A stretch of 64,000 bases of DNA from DALYDD01 sp031973395 (GTDB lineage: Bacteria > Patescibacteriota > Minisyncoccia > Phycocordibacterales > CAIZLB01): assembly GCA_031973395.1 (NCBI GenBank), contig DALYDD010000001.1, forward strand, positions 1-64,000, given 5' to 3'. The position numbers and the translations under genes were made by a program. The notes below the pieces were generated by a model. The model ran no database searches. It was not told the DNA's origin and was given only the letters and a program-made list of their open reading frames with translations. This document shows positions 50,881-59,529 of the stretch, one piece after another; within the stretch, counting starts at the first letter, position 1; each line of letters starts with the position of its first letter.

Positions 50881-52599
50881 TTACACCTTATTGATTTCTT
50901 CGAATGGAATTTCTTTTCGAAGAGCCTTGATCATGGCATCTTCTTTCATACTAATCATACCTTTTTCGCGCAATAACTTACCGATAGCCACTTCTGTCGG
51001 TTCTTTAAGGATGATCTTTTCGAGGTCTTTATCCATTTCATATGTTTCCAGTACCGCTTGTCGACCCTTGATACCTTTTGGACATTCAGGGATCGGATTG
51101 ACGCGATACATTTCATTACCTTGTGGAATTTCAGATCGGAATTGCTCTGGTAAATCAGCAAACTGCTTATCAATCATCATTTTAATACTGTCATCAACTG
51201 GAACAGTCTTTACAGCAGGCTCATATGCTTTACCTACCAGTCGCTGACCCATACCGAGAATCAAAGTTGGCGCAATCAAATAAGGGTCGATGCCCATATC
51301 TACAAGTCGAGGAATAATACCGATTGAAGAATTGGTGTGAATAGTTGAAAGTACAAGGTGACCTGTCAAAGCGGCTTGGATAGCAAGCTGTGCTGTTTCT
51401 TTATCTCGGATCTCTCCCACCATGATGATATCTGGGTCTTGTCGCAATGTTGTACGCAAACCAGTTGCAAAAGTGTATCCAATTTCTGGATGAATCTGCG
51501 ACTGACTCACGCCCTCCATCACATATTCAATCGGGTCTTCGAGTGACAATACATTTTGTTCATTTCTATTGATTTCCTGCATCATGGCATAAAGCGTCGT
51601 GGTCTTTCCTGAACCAGTAGGACCAGAGATCAAGATCAAACCATATGGTCGAGCCAATGCACGCTGAATCATTTCGAGGTTTCTTGGAGAGAATCCGAGC
51701 TTGTCGAGCTTTTGCACACTTTTGTCTGGATCAAGGATTCGCATTACCACTTTTTCTCCCCAATTTGTAGGAAAAGTAGAAACACGAAAATCGATTTTAC
51801 GAGCATCGATACGAGCAGAGAAACGTCCGTCTTGCGGCTTTCTCTTTTCATCCAATTTCATATTAGAAAGAATCTTGATACGAGCAACCACCGCATCATG
51901 CACTTTTGCGGGCAAAACGATACTGGTATTCAAAATACCGTCTACTCGAAAACGAATACGAACCTTGTCTCTTTGCGGTTCAACGTGAATATCGGATACA
52001 TCACCCTCGATGGCATACCGAAGCATGGTGGCTACAATTTTTGTAACCGGCGCATCCTCGATAATATTTGGATTATTGATGCCTTTATTTTGTTCTGGAC
52101 CTTCGCGAGTAATCTCCACATCGGCTGCAGCAAATTCACTCTCGAGATCAGTCAGGGCTTTGTTCACTTCTCCGCCTAGACCTTTGTAATATCCAAGTGC
52201 TCGATTGAAATCATCTTCTGAAATAATGAAAACTTTGAACGGTAGATTTATCTTTGAGGAAATAAAGTTCAGTGCATCTCGCGCCTCGATACTGTCCGGA
52301 TCTACCACACCCACTTCGAGCACGCCGTCTTTGACAGCAAGTGGAATAAATTTATAGTGCACAGCCGATTCCTCGGGGATATATTTGAGAACATCAAAAG
52401 GAATGTCTCTCTCGCCGAGAGTTTTGGTTGGAACCTGAAGATATTCGCTTTTGGCTTTGGCAATCTGATCTGCGGTAATACCTCGCTCTCGCAAGATTTC
52501 TTCTATAGGGCGGCCTGCAGCCAGAGATTCTTGCGTAATAAAACTCGCATCATCCTTGGTGATGACATTCTGACGCGAAAGGACATCGAGAAAACTCAT
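50881..52599 (-). CDS. pilB: Type IV pilus assembly ATPase
   Basis: This extension motor drives pilin polymerisation. The 572-residue protein has an N-terminal N1 domain (MSFLDVLSRQNVITKDDA), N2, and a catalytic core with Walker A GPTGSGKTTTLYAMMQE, EDPIEYVMEG, Walker B DIIMVGEIRDKETAQ and HLVLSTIHTNSS. The tetracysteine zinc motif of many PilB/GspE proteins is not present: only one Cys remains in NPIPECPKG. TAAAAT six bases before the ATG predicts a leaderless message. Confidence 0.96.
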   Translation of the reverse strand: MSFLDVLSRQNVITKDDASFITQESLAAGRPIEEILRERGITADQIAKAKSEYLQVPTKTLGERDIPFDVLKYIPEESAVHYKFIPLAVKDGVLEVGVVDPDSIEARDALNFISSKINLPFKVFIISEDDFNRALGYYKGLGGEVNKALTDLESEFAAADVEITREGPEQNKGINNPNIIEDAPVTKIVATMLRYAIEGDVSDIHVEPQRDKVRIRFRVDGILNTSIVLPAKVHDAVVARIKILSNMKLDEKRKPQDGRFSARIDARKIDFRVSTFPTNWGEKVVMRILDPDKSVQKLDKLGFSPRNLEMIQRALARPYGLILISGPTGSGKTTTLYAMMQEINRNEQNVLSLEDPIEYVMEGVSQSQIHPEIGYTFATGLRTTLRQDPDIIMVGEIRDKETAQLAIQAALTGHLVLSTIHTNSSIGIIPRLVDMGIDPYLIAPTLILGMGQRLVGKAYEPAVKTVPVDDSIKMMIDKQFADLPEQFRSEIPQGNEMYRVNPIPECPKGIKGRQAVLETYEMDKDLEKIILKEPTEVAIGKLLREKGMISMKEDAMIKALRKEIPFEEINKV

Positions 52600-52662
52600 A
52601 CTTATATTTTACACTAAATAATCGTAGCTGCGAATGCCAGATAAAGAAAAACCTGTTTAAAA

Positions 52663-53136
52663 TTAACGTCGTGGAGTTGTGCCCCGAGCTGGTGTAGTTG
52701 TTGCTGGTGTCGAAGTCGCAGAGGTTGTCGTCGCAGATGTAGGGACAAAATTACGAGAAGATGTAGGATTACCGCGCAATACAATATCTTCTGGGAAGAG
52801 AATATTATCCACGCCAATATCCAAGAATGGGTTTGGACGACCAACATCTCTTTCGCCCAAAGGTCGACTCTGGTCTACCAACTCTCGATATATAGGATCC
52901 TGGAAGAAACCAGAATCAAATTTAATATTTTGGATGGCGAGCAATTGCAATACAAAGGCTGCACCAGGATCATCCGCAGCAACACCTCCGGAAGCCGGAT
53001 CAACGATGGTTTTTTCAAGTCCAGATCCGCTTGTAGGAGTACTCGGCTTTTTTACCATTCCATAACCAAAGAAAACAAGTATGATGACAATTGCCCCTAT
53101 GAACAAACCTTTGTGATGTGAAAAGAATGATCCCAT
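52663..53136 (-). CDS. Small membrane-anchored protein in the PilP position
   Basis: This 157-residue protein has one span (LFIGAIVIILVFFGYGMV, about 10-27), a linker and a segment with FVLQLLAIQNIKFDSGFF, then a Thr/Pro-rich tail (TTTSATSTPATTTPARG). It sits six bases after the pilO-like gene, where pilP lies in classical operons. There is no clear PilP lipobox or beta domain, consistent with the lack of a secretin to bind. Function is inferred from position. Confidence 0.7.
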   Translation of the reverse strand: MGSFFSHHKGLFIGAIVIILVFFGYGMVKKPSTPTSGSGLEKTIVDPASGGVAADDPGAAFVLQLLAIQNIKFDSGFFQDPIYRELVDQSRPLGERDVGRPNPFLDIGVDNILFPEDIVLRGNPTSSRNFVPTSATTTSATSTPATTTPARGTTPRR

Positions 53137-53141
53137 AAATT

Positions 53142-53714
53142 TTATTTAAGCCAGTAGGTTTGTATAGTAACACTGAAGTTCGATCGACCAGTTTTAGCGT
53201 CAGGTGCAGCAAATGTAATGCTCGTCACATCTACGAGACGCAAACTTCGCTCGAGTGTCTGAACGAAATCGATAAATTTCTCGTAAGTGGTATTAACACT
53301 AAATGACATTTTGAGGGATCCAAATTTCTTATTATCAGGACCAATATCTACACCCCCAGATCCCGAGCCAGCCGTTGGAGCAGCAGTAGTTCCTCCTCCG
53401 CCAATACTCGGATTCAAAAGTTCCATGCCTTTGTCCCGAGCAATATTATTGAGTTCGATAATGAGGCCAATATTTTCCACACTGTCAGGAACCATTTTGG
53501 TGATGCGATTCAGATCTACATCGCTAATATTATTTCGCTCAATCGCCAATTTATCTCGAATATCGCGAAGTTGATTAGCCTTCTTCAAAGCATCTGTGAT
53601 TCGCGCCAATGATGCATTATTATTCTTGGCTTCCTGGTAGGTAGGATTTGTAAAAAATACAAAACTTCCGATTGAAGCGATGAGGAAAAGAATTGGAAGG
53701 AAAATTCTGGTCAT
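53142..53714 (-). CDS. pilO: PilO-like alignment subcomplex protein
   Basis: This 190-residue bitopic protein has an N-terminal span (FLPILFLIASIGSFVFF), a coiled coil (ITDALKKANQLRDIRDKLA) and a C-terminal ferredoxin-like domain whose segment FVQTLERSLRLVDVTSITF matches the PilO pattern. It would dimerise with the PilN-like protein encoded upstream. A Gly/Thr/Ala-rich insert separates the coil and the domain. It lies five bases after pilN. Confidence 0.85.
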   Translation of the reverse strand: MTRIFLPILFLIASIGSFVFFTNPTYQEAKNNNASLARITDALKKANQLRDIRDKLAIERNNISDVDLNRITKMVPDSVENIGLIIELNNIARDKGMELLNPSIGGGGTTAAPTAGSGSGGVDIGPDNKKFGSLKMSFSVNTTYEKFIDFVQTLERSLRLVDVTSITFAAPDAKTGRSNFSVTIQTYWLK

Positions 53715-53719
53715 GATAA

Positions 53720-54400
53720 TTATCGATTAGCCGGCGGTGTAGCTGGTAATGTTGGCGTAGTGCCAGCAGGAGTCGCGGCCGCAGGTGCAGCTTGTGATTG
53801 CTTTGCGGCATTTATCCTGTTTTGGTAGTACTCGACCACATACGGATCAATACCTGAGCTAAAGGTAAAAACCACTACATCCTTCTGCTTCGAGAAATTG
53901 CTAAAGATCGGACTACGGAAAGAATTCTGTAATTCTGCTTTAGTGAACTGCTGTGCTTGAAGGGCCATACTTTCATAATCCTGGGCCTCACCAGACATAC
54001 TAATGAGGATTTTGCCATTACCCCCATTTGTATAAGAGAAGTTACTGAAGCGAACTGTTCGGAGAGTATTATCCTGAAGTCTTGGGAAAATGGCTGAAGC
54101 GCCGATATGGCTTTTGAGCAACATGCTGGCCACATCGATACGATTATCGAGTCGTGTAAATTCATTTATCGAATTACTGTCAAAAGCATTCTTATGATCT
54201 TCGAGTTGTTTCTTTCCTTTTTCAATTTGTCCAAGAGTTGTTTTATTCCACGCAAAAACACCGACCGCAGCCGCGCCACTTGCAATCAAGAGCAGGAAGC
54301 TAATGAGAAAAAGAACACCCATGCCACCACGCCTATGTTCTGTCTCACCCGTCACCGGCTGATGAGGAATAAATGAAGTTTGAAATTTAGTTTCTACCAT
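53720..54400 (-). CDS. pilN: PilN-like alignment subcomplex protein
   Basis: This 226-residue bitopic protein has a cytoplasmic start (MVETKFQTSFIP), where PilN normally carries its PilM-binding motif. One span (MGVLFLISFLLLIASGAAAVG), a coiled coil and a ferredoxin-like domain follow, then a Pro/Ala/Thr-rich tail. TATAAA five bases before the ATG may give a separate leaderless start. pilM lies 103 bases upstream. Confidence 0.82.
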   Translation of the reverse strand: MVETKFQTSFIPHQPVTGETEHRRGGMGVLFLISFLLLIASGAAAVGVFAWNKTTLGQIEKGKKQLEDHKNAFDSNSINEFTRLDNRIDVASMLLKSHIGASAIFPRLQDNTLRTVRFSNFSYTNGGNGKILISMSGEAQDYESMALQAQQFTKAELQNSFRSPIFSNFSKQKDVVVFTFSSGIDPYVVEYYQNRINAAKQSQAAPAAATPAGTTPTLPATPPANR

Positions 54401-54503
54401 TGAACTTTATAATGAAAGTATATCACTTTTGCGGATTTTGACTCAATAGATATGTGTACATAACTATTTTTACCATATCGCTATTGCACATTTACAAAAA
54501 CCC

Positions 54504-55628
54504 TTAACGCTTCTCCTGTAACTTGCGCAATGCAATACCGATCGATACATCGAATTCAAGTCCAGTTGCTTTGAGCACGTCTTCCATGAATGCAGGTGTT
54601 TCTACTTTTGCAAACGGTGCACCAAGCTCGACTTCAGTTTGAAAATTCGCTCGGGCTAATTCAAATACCCCTTTCATGGCACAGCCTCCACCAACCAAAA
54701 TCACTTTTCCTAGTGGCTTATTGAATTTGCGCTGATAGCTCAGTATCACACTATTGGCCTCAGAGAAAATGAAGTCGAGGGTAAGCGAGATAACTTCAAA
54801 TACATTTTTTTCATCTGCCACAACTCCGGTACCTAGGTTGCGCTTGATATGTTCGGCACGATCAAAGGTCACATTCATGCCGCGCATAATACTCATGGTC
54901 ACATCCTGTGATCCTTTATTAATGATATGCGAGTAGCGCACAACACCTCTCTCTAATATATAAATTTTGGTAGAAGAAGCCCCCAGGTCGAAAATCATAA
55001 CTGGTGCAGTCTCTCCTGTTAGCAATGCGCGTGTACCACTAAACATTTCAATCTCAAAGAAACCAGTATTTATGCCAGCTTGCTGCACAATCGAACTATA
55101 TGTATTTAAAACTTCATTATGAATTGAAACGACGAGGACCTGCGTTTTTGGAATAGCGGTTGTGCGATTACCATCCTCATCGGCAGGTTCGATAAAATCC
55201 AAATCACCGGCCGCTTCGCGAGGGATCACCCACCAGTCGAGAGTTACTTCGCTAATTGGTACGGGAATATATTTTCGAGCCTCAAGTGGAATCATTTCTT
55301 TCAGTTGTTTTTCATCGAGCATGGGCAATTCCATGAGGGTCACGAGACTTGATTTAAAAGGAATAGATACACCGGCATTGAGGGTTGTAACATTGGCTTC
55401 TTTGAGCAAATCCTTGATAGCTTCGGCGATCTTGTCAGCTGGCAGACTGGTTACCTGTCCAACAGAAAGACCGCCATATGGACCAAGAGCAATTTCACCG
55501 TATGTTTCGAGGATTGCCCTCCCTTTTCGCTTGCGCAATTGAACAACCTTTATTGACGAAGAGCCGATATCGATGCCGATTACGCTTTCTTCATTTTTTT
55601 TAAAAATATTTTGTAAAAAATTCACCAT
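54504..55628 (-). CDS. pilM: Type IV pilus cytoplasmic actin-like protein
   Basis: PilM is an FtsA/actin-fold ATP-binding protein that links the pilus motor ring to PilN. The 374-residue protein shows phosphate-1 VIGIDIGSSSIKVV, phosphate-2 VMIFDLGASSTKIYI and the adenosine motif VILVGGGCAMKG, in the right order. LEARKYIPVPISEVTLDW is a PilM hallmark. It is first in the pilus locus and has a structured leader of about 75 bases, unlike its leaderless neighbours. Confidence 0.95.
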   Translation of the reverse strand: MVNFLQNIFKKNEESVIGIDIGSSSIKVVQLRKRKGRAILETYGEIALGPYGGLSVGQVTSLPADKIAEAIKDLLKEANVTTLNAGVSIPFKSSLVTLMELPMLDEKQLKEMIPLEARKYIPVPISEVTLDWWVIPREAAGDLDFIEPADEDGNRTTAIPKTQVLVVSIHNEVLNTYSSIVQQAGINTGFFEIEMFSGTRALLTGETAPVMIFDLGASSTKIYILERGVVRYSHIINKGSQDVTMSIMRGMNVTFDRAEHIKRNLGTGVVADEKNVFEVISLTLDFIFSEANSVILSYQRKFNKPLGKVILVGGGCAMKGVFELARANFQTEVELGAPFAKVETPAFMEDVLKATGLEFDVSIGIALRKLQEKR

Positions 55629-55716
55629 GAGAAAGATATGATGCGGGTCCTGCCGAAAGTCCGGATTGCCAAAAAAGATCCGTACGGCAGACGTACCGCT
55701 TTATTCTATAAGTATA
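55629..55716 (-). promoter_or_regulatory. pilM promoter and folded leader
   Basis: A TATACT box (55711-55716) is followed by a leader able to form an eight-pair stem with one bulge (GTCTGCCG with CGGCAGGAC) enclosing CGGAT/ATCCG. An alternative GTACG/CGTAC hairpin stands just before GGATCTTTTTT. The two folds share bases, so an attenuator-type control is possible. Confidence 0.4.
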
Positions 55717-55740
55717 TATCACATAACCTATTAAGGAAAT

Positions 55741-56343
55741 ATGAAAGACATATTATATGTTGGAAATATCCACCGAAAGATCACTTGTTTGCATAAATAC
55801 GCAGACGAAGACATAAAATTGATTGTCAGACAGGCAAAATTACTCAATCCTAGTGCAATTATGAAGGTCGCATTAAGTTTTTATGAATTTTTCTGCACCG
55901 AATATCAAACCAAACATCAAACGGAGCAAAACATATCAGCCAAACCGCGCATTTTGCTCTTGCATAGTCCCTCTTCCACCTTCGCTCTGCGCAAGAGAAA
56001 GCGAGATCATTTGAGCTTGGTTCTGGAAAAGATCAAGGATTTATCTAATATGGACAAAAGAATTGAAATCGACATCTGTCCGAATGCTTTTTTGATTGAT
56101 ATTGATAAAAGAGATCCGCAACATCACAAGAATCGGCAAGGTCGGCTGCACGATACCGGCGCGAGATTCAAAATTTTATATAAATTTGATGAAAATTTCA
56201 TCTTGAGTGTGAAAAGATATTCTTGCGTCCACATTATCGATGATGTGACGACGACTGGGGCTACGTTAACCACTCTTCAGAATTTGATGAATGAATATTT
56301 CAGAGAAAAGATACCTGTGCGAGCGTTGGCGTACGCGCATTAA
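55741..56343 (+). CDS. comF: ComF-like phosphoribosyltransferase
   Basis: This 200-residue protein has the C-terminal PRTase core with the PRPP motif VHIIDDVTTTGATL. The preceding QHHKNRQGRLHDTGARFKI stretch matches the ComF pattern of N-R-x-R near the acidic motif. The N-terminal zinc finger found in many ComF proteins is absent. ComF is needed for DNA uptake in competent bacteria, and its position divergent from pilM supports natural transformation through the pilus. AAGGA precedes the ATG by five bases. Confidence 0.8.
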   Translation: MKDILYVGNIHRKITCLHKYADEDIKLIVRQAKLLNPSAIMKVALSFYEFFCTEYQTKHQTEQNISAKPRILLLHSPSSTFALRKRKRDHLSLVLEKIKDLSNMDKRIEIDICPNAFLIDIDKRDPQHHKNRQGRLHDTGARFKILYKFDENFILSVKRYSCVHIIDDVTTTGATLTTLQNLMNEYFREKIPVRALAYAH

Positions 56344-56579
56344 TATCCTCCAAGCCACGATGCACCAGAAAAATATCCATGTAAGAGAAAACCGAAAATA
56401 AGTAAAACTACCATGACCCAAAACCAGATAATTTTTGCCCTCTTTCGAATAGCCATCTCTGTCTCTGGATTTGCTGGTGTGTATGGTCTACGTAATGTTG
56501 AGATCGAACTTTTTCCCATTCCCCAAATCAAGAGTGCGATAAGTAGGACAAACACTACATAAAAAAGATACTGTTGCAT
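56340..56579 (-). CDS. Small two-span membrane protein
   Basis: From MQQYLFYVV, 79 residues. There is a first span (FYVVFVLLIALLIWGMG), a charged cytoplasmic loop (TEMAIRKRAKI) and a second span (IWFWVMVVLLIFGFLLHGYF). It overlaps the end of comF by four bases on the opposite strand. I recognise no family. Confidence 0.65.
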   Translation of the reverse strand: MQQYLFYVVFVLLIALLIWGMGKSSISTLRRPYTPANPETEMAIRKRAKIIWFWVMVVLLIFGFLLHGYFSGASWLGGY

Positions 56580-56601
56580 GATAAATATATTATACACATA
56601 A

Positions 56602-56633
56602 AAAACACAGGCCGGTCCCTCATCGGGACCGGC
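56602..56633 (-). terminator. Intrinsic terminator
   Basis: GCCGGTCCC and GGGACCGGC form a perfect 9-bp stem with a five-base loop, followed on the minus strand by CTGTGTTTTTT. It ends the GC-rich small gene 14 bases upstream. Confidence 0.9.
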
Positions 56634-56646
56634 AGAGCGGTAGTAC

Positions 56647-56967
56647 TTACCTCAGTACACTATATGCCTCACTGTCACCAGTGGGCTCGACCGCCGCTGC
56701 AGACCAGTCGCCGCCGGTCAGTTCATCGACCATGGTGGTACGTGCGAAATCTGTAGCAAGGATAACTTCGCCGATGATTTCATTACCATCGAATGGATCG
56801 ACTTCGCCGTCAGAGACTATGACGCGGTCATTCCGACAGATGAAGATCCCGTATCCGCGCTCGCCCACATCGTCAGGGACGATGATTACAGCGTCTTCGG
56901 GGATCTTGTCAGCGGATATGTCAGATTCGTACTTATGATGTTGAGTGAGTCCAGTAAACTTGTTCAT
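56647..56967 (-). CDS. Small acidic GC-rich protein, unknown
   Basis: From MNKFTGLTQHHKYESD, 106 residues. It is acidic and rich in Asp, Val and Ile with no membrane segment (PEDAVIIVPDDVGERGYGIF). I know no family. The ATG is chosen because a promoter at 57035-57061 and a leader of about 65 bases precede it; the longer reading frame starts near the transcription start. GC content is higher than that of both neighbours and it has its own terminator, so it belongs to the scattered GC-rich single-gene units. Confidence 0.6.
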   Translation of the reverse strand: MNKFTGLTQHHKYESDISADKIPEDAVIIVPDDVGERGYGIFICRNDRVIVSDGEVDPFDGNEIIGEVILATDFARTTMVDELTGGDWSAAAVEPTGDSEAYSVLR

Positions 56968-57034
56968 AACAGTGTGGCGGGGATTGGGGTTTTGACCAGA
57001 GAACACGGTCGGATCCAAAAGAACGGGCCTTATT

Positions 57035-57061
57035 TCTATAATAAGACCCAAGACTTGTCAA
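57035..57061 (-). promoter_or_regulatory. Promoter of the small acidic gene
   Basis: TTGACA (57056-57061) and TATAGA (57035-57040) are 15 bases apart, slightly short. The -35 lies at the end of the convergent-free gap after the next membrane-anchored gene. Confidence 0.6.
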
Positions 57062-57087
57062 TAAATATCATTTCCGTCCAATTACAT

Positions 57088-57864
57088 TTAAAACTTCAAA
57101 AATTCCACTGAATCCAAAACTTCTTCTGCGATATCATTCAATTTCCCCTCTTGTGCTTTGAATGTCCTAAACGCAAACCAATATTCTGTCCGCCCCACCC
57201 TCGTCGAATACCAAATTGTCACCACCGGCTTATCACTCAATGCTCCGAATTGTTCATCCAACATATACCAATAATAATTATTGCCATTCATTGATGCATC
57301 GCCATAATTGCGAAGCACAGCACTCGTGAGACCAATTGGCTTTCCTAAATCCAAATAGACACGGCTTGAAAAATATTCAACCGCCTGCCCTTTTGTATGA
57401 AAATCTTTGTAAATTGTTGCCGCTTGGCGCGTACATTCCGGTTTGGCAGTTCTGGCCATGGTATTGACGATGACATCTTTGTATACAAATGAGGCAACTT
57501 CATCACTCAGGACTTCTTTGGTATATTGCCAATCCACTATCGGTTCTTCGAGTGCAATATTCAATTTATAAAATTCGCTCTTGATCGTGCTCGATTGCCC
57601 ATCGCGCATCAATCTCGCATCCCTCACATGTGGCTCAAGACTTTGAAGTGGAGCCGTGCAATCTATAGCTTTAGTATCCTTTTCGGCGAGAGCTTCTACC
57701 ATGCCACGACGACCGGATGTATTAGAGAGATTTGCCGTAGTTACAGAATCCAATGAAAAAGGATTGGCAATGCGTCCAACAGCGACATATGCCAAGGGCA
57801 CCATGACGAAGAGGATGAGAGCGATACCAACCAGTACCCAAATGACGGGCCAGACTTTTTTCAT
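57088..57864 (-). CDS. Hypoth. membrane-anchored extracytoplasmic protein
   Basis: From MKKVWPVIWVLV, 258 residues with one N-terminal anchor (about 5-27) and an extracellular domain. It has a pair of cysteines (DCTAPLQ, PECTRQA) and a beta-rich end (RTEYWFAFRTFKAQEGK). I recognise no family. The start is the ATG with an AATATTA stretch just upstream; a 23-codon extension is possible but would lack a membrane-topology signal. It is next to, but divergent from, the tRNA-Ser island. Confidence 0.65.
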   Translation of the reverse strand: MKKVWPVIWVLVGIALILFVMVPLAYVAVGRIANPFSLDSVTTANLSNTSGRRGMVEALAEKDTKAIDCTAPLQSLEPHVRDARLMRDGQSSTIKSEFYKLNIALEEPIVDWQYTKEVLSDEVASFVYKDVIVNTMARTAKPECTRQAATIYKDFHTKGQAVEYFSSRVYLDLGKPIGLTSAVLRNYGDASMNGNNYYWYMLDEQFGALSDKPVVTIWYSTRVGRTEYWFAFRTFKAQEGKLNDIAEEVLDSVEFLKF

Positions 57865-57983
57865 AATATTCCGACGCTGACTATGACAGTGAAGCGGGAG
57901 TATTATTGAACACCCAAATGGGCTTTTTTTCAAGTTGGAGGTTTGGGATAAAATGTGTTAACGTAATACCGAATTAGGCCAAA

Positions 57984-58077
57984 GGAGACGTGTCAGAGCG
58001 GTCGAATGTGCCTCTTTGCTAAAGAGGTAGGCTGCCTTAAAACGGCCTCGAGGGTTCGAATCCCTCCGTCTCCGCCA
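57984..58077 (+). tRNA. tRNA-Ser (GCT)
   Basis: A class II tRNA of 94 nt. Acceptor GGAGACG/CGTCTCC, anticodon stem CTCTT/AAGAG with loop TGCTA giving GCT, long variable arm (GGCTGCC..GGC), T-arm GAGGG TTCGAAT CCCTC, discriminator G and encoded CCA. Its last ten bases recur at 58242-58251, marking a likely integration site. Confidence 0.95.
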
Positions 58078-58119
58078 CAAAATAAAATGACCTGCACTGC
58101 TGCAGGTCATTTTATTTTG
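58078..58119 (+). terminator. Intrinsic terminator of tRNA-Ser
   Basis: CAAAATAAAATGACCTGCA pairs perfectly over 19 bases with its complement around the loop CTGC. It has the same AAAATAAAA-based architecture and arm length as the arms of elements B and C but a normal four-base loop, so it looks like an empty version of that arrangement. Confidence 0.92.
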
Positions 58120-58251
58120 TCTCGAGAGATGGATGTATGAGAAAGGCGGAAGAGATGCCGAGCCAGCAGGCGAGGCTCTGAGCCGGGGTCGCGAAAATTT
58201 CTGAGCGACGGCGAGGAAATTATTCGTGACCGAAGACCGATGTCTCCGCCA
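58114..58251 (+). repeat. Folded island repeat, copy D1
   Basis: About 135 bases nearly 90% identical by eye to 60621-60755. The block starts ATTTTGT, contains GAGAGATGGATGTATGAG, then GGCGGAAGA, the hairpin GAGCC/GGCTC, and a longer AAATTTC..GAAATT stem flanked by GGTC/GACC. It ends GTCTCCGCCA, identical to the tRNA-Ser 3' end (58068-58077). GGCGGA and TCCGCC close the fold. Confidence 0.85.
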
Positions 58252-58384
58252 AGAAAACAAAGTATCGAGGATGACTCAAGTGCCCCGAAAGGGGTATTTG
58301 ATTTACAATAAGAATTATAGTTATAACTAAAAACTGCTTATAAATGATTGTATTCAACAATTTATCGATTTAACTGTGATTTAT

Positions 58385-59194
58385 ATGGGAAGAAAAAATA
58401 AACAAAATATTACAAGGGTCCAACATTTTATACCACGTTTTATTTTGAGAAGATTTACAAATAAACAAGGAAAAACCAACTTCGTTGACAAGCGATACGG
58501 AAGTAAGGGCAAAGCTCCTGACGGGGCTATGTACAAGGATTTTTTCTACGAACATGATGATTTCAACCCAAACGAGATAGAAGACCTTCTTGCAAGTAGG
58601 GAAAATATTTATGCTCCAATTATCGAGAAGATTTTAAGTTACAAAACCTTAACAATAGATGAGCATAAAATATTGATAGAATTTAGGCATACTACTTATT
58701 ATCGATCAAATGAATTTTTTGGATTTCACAGATTCCAAAAGCGTAGAGGTGAAAATGATTGGATGGAAAGATGGGATTGGAAATCAATTAATGGTCTTTA
58801 TAGTTCGGACGACTGGGACAAAGATATAAAAAAGTCTCAGCTCAGGGCTATAAAATCTGTCATTAGCGGAGATGATGCCGCTTATTCTGTTAGCTTGTGG
58901 ACGCCCATCTGTTTTCTTTTTACCTCGAAAGGAAAAAAGTTTATGGTAAGCGATAGCGGCTCTCTGTGTAGAGGAGATGAAATGAACGGTATTGTCATCA
59001 TCGTCCTTTCTCCTTTGCATGCCATAATGTTTCCACGAACGATAAAAGCCGTCGAATTAATGGAGAAACTAAGAGTAAAAAACGATCAATCTACTATTAT
59101 CTTCGAAGACATATCAGATAAAGATGTAGACATAATTAACAAAATGGTTTTGGAAGATTCATTTGAATATTACATAGATCCAAATATTAACTAG
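58385..59194 (+). CDS. DUF4238 domain protein
   Basis: From MGRKNKQNITRV, about 269 residues. The start VQHFIPRFILRRFTNKQG and the middle SLWTPICFLFTSKGKKFMVSDSG match DUF4238, a soluble family of unknown activity often found in mobile or defence regions. A charged central helix region (DEHKILIEFRHTTYYR) lies between. A GTG three codons upstream is possible. It is AT-rich and stands alone between repeats D1 and D3; a CCCC-GAAA-GGGG hairpin lies in its upstream region. A defence role is an inference from location. Confidence 0.78.
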   Translation: MGRKNKQNITRVQHFIPRFILRRFTNKQGKTNFVDKRYGSKGKAPDGAMYKDFFYEHDDFNPNEIEDLLASRENIYAPIIEKILSYKTLTIDEHKILIEFRHTTYYRSNEFFGFHRFQKRRGENDWMERWDWKSINGLYSSDDWDKDIKKSQLRAIKSVISGDDAAYSVSLWTPICFLFTSKGKKFMVSDSGSLCRGDEMNGIVIIVLSPLHAIMFPRTIKAVELMEKLRVKNDQSTIIFEDISDKDVDIINKMVLEDSFEYYIDPNIN

Positions 59195-59490
59195 CGACCC
59201 GCATACCACGGCTTCGCGCCAAGAAAAGCGCCAATATATCCTTACAGGACCTCGAAACCCTGGTACTTAACCCACCTGCTCCGCAAAATTTAAATACCCC
59301 GGCTTCCCTGCCGCGGTATTTAAATTTCTGAGATGAAGGGTGAGAAAGCCGGACGAAGTTGCGCAATGAGCCGGCATCGTGTAACAATTGCGACAACACC
59401 CTATCGGCGAAGTGCAACAAGGAGGCGGGGTCGACGGGCTTTTTGCGAAGCAAAAAGAACCGGTGACCGAATCCCTCTGTACTAAGTTCA
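59195..59490 (+). repeat. Folded island repeat, divergent relative D3
   Basis: A GC-rich, gene-free stretch starts directly at the DUF4238 stop. It has AAATTTAAATACC..GGTATTTAAATTT around a CCGG/CCGG core, and CTTTTTGC-GAA-GCAAAAAG. Its end shares the frame GGGGTCG..GTGACCGAA..CC with D1 and D2 and then CGAATCCCTC, like the tRNA-Ser T-arm. AAATTTCTGAG also occurs in D1 and D2. The inner hairpin is different, so it is a relative, not a copy. Confidence 0.65.
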
Positions 59491-59529
59491 AAAAGAAGCG
59501 CAACACTTTCTTTACTTTCTTTTAAGATC

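Noticed and set aside
53142..54400. Type II secretion system instead of type IV pilus
   Set aside because: PilT, PilM and PilX/PilW-like pilins with an N/O pair point to a type IV pilus; no GspD, GspC or GspL-type gene is present.
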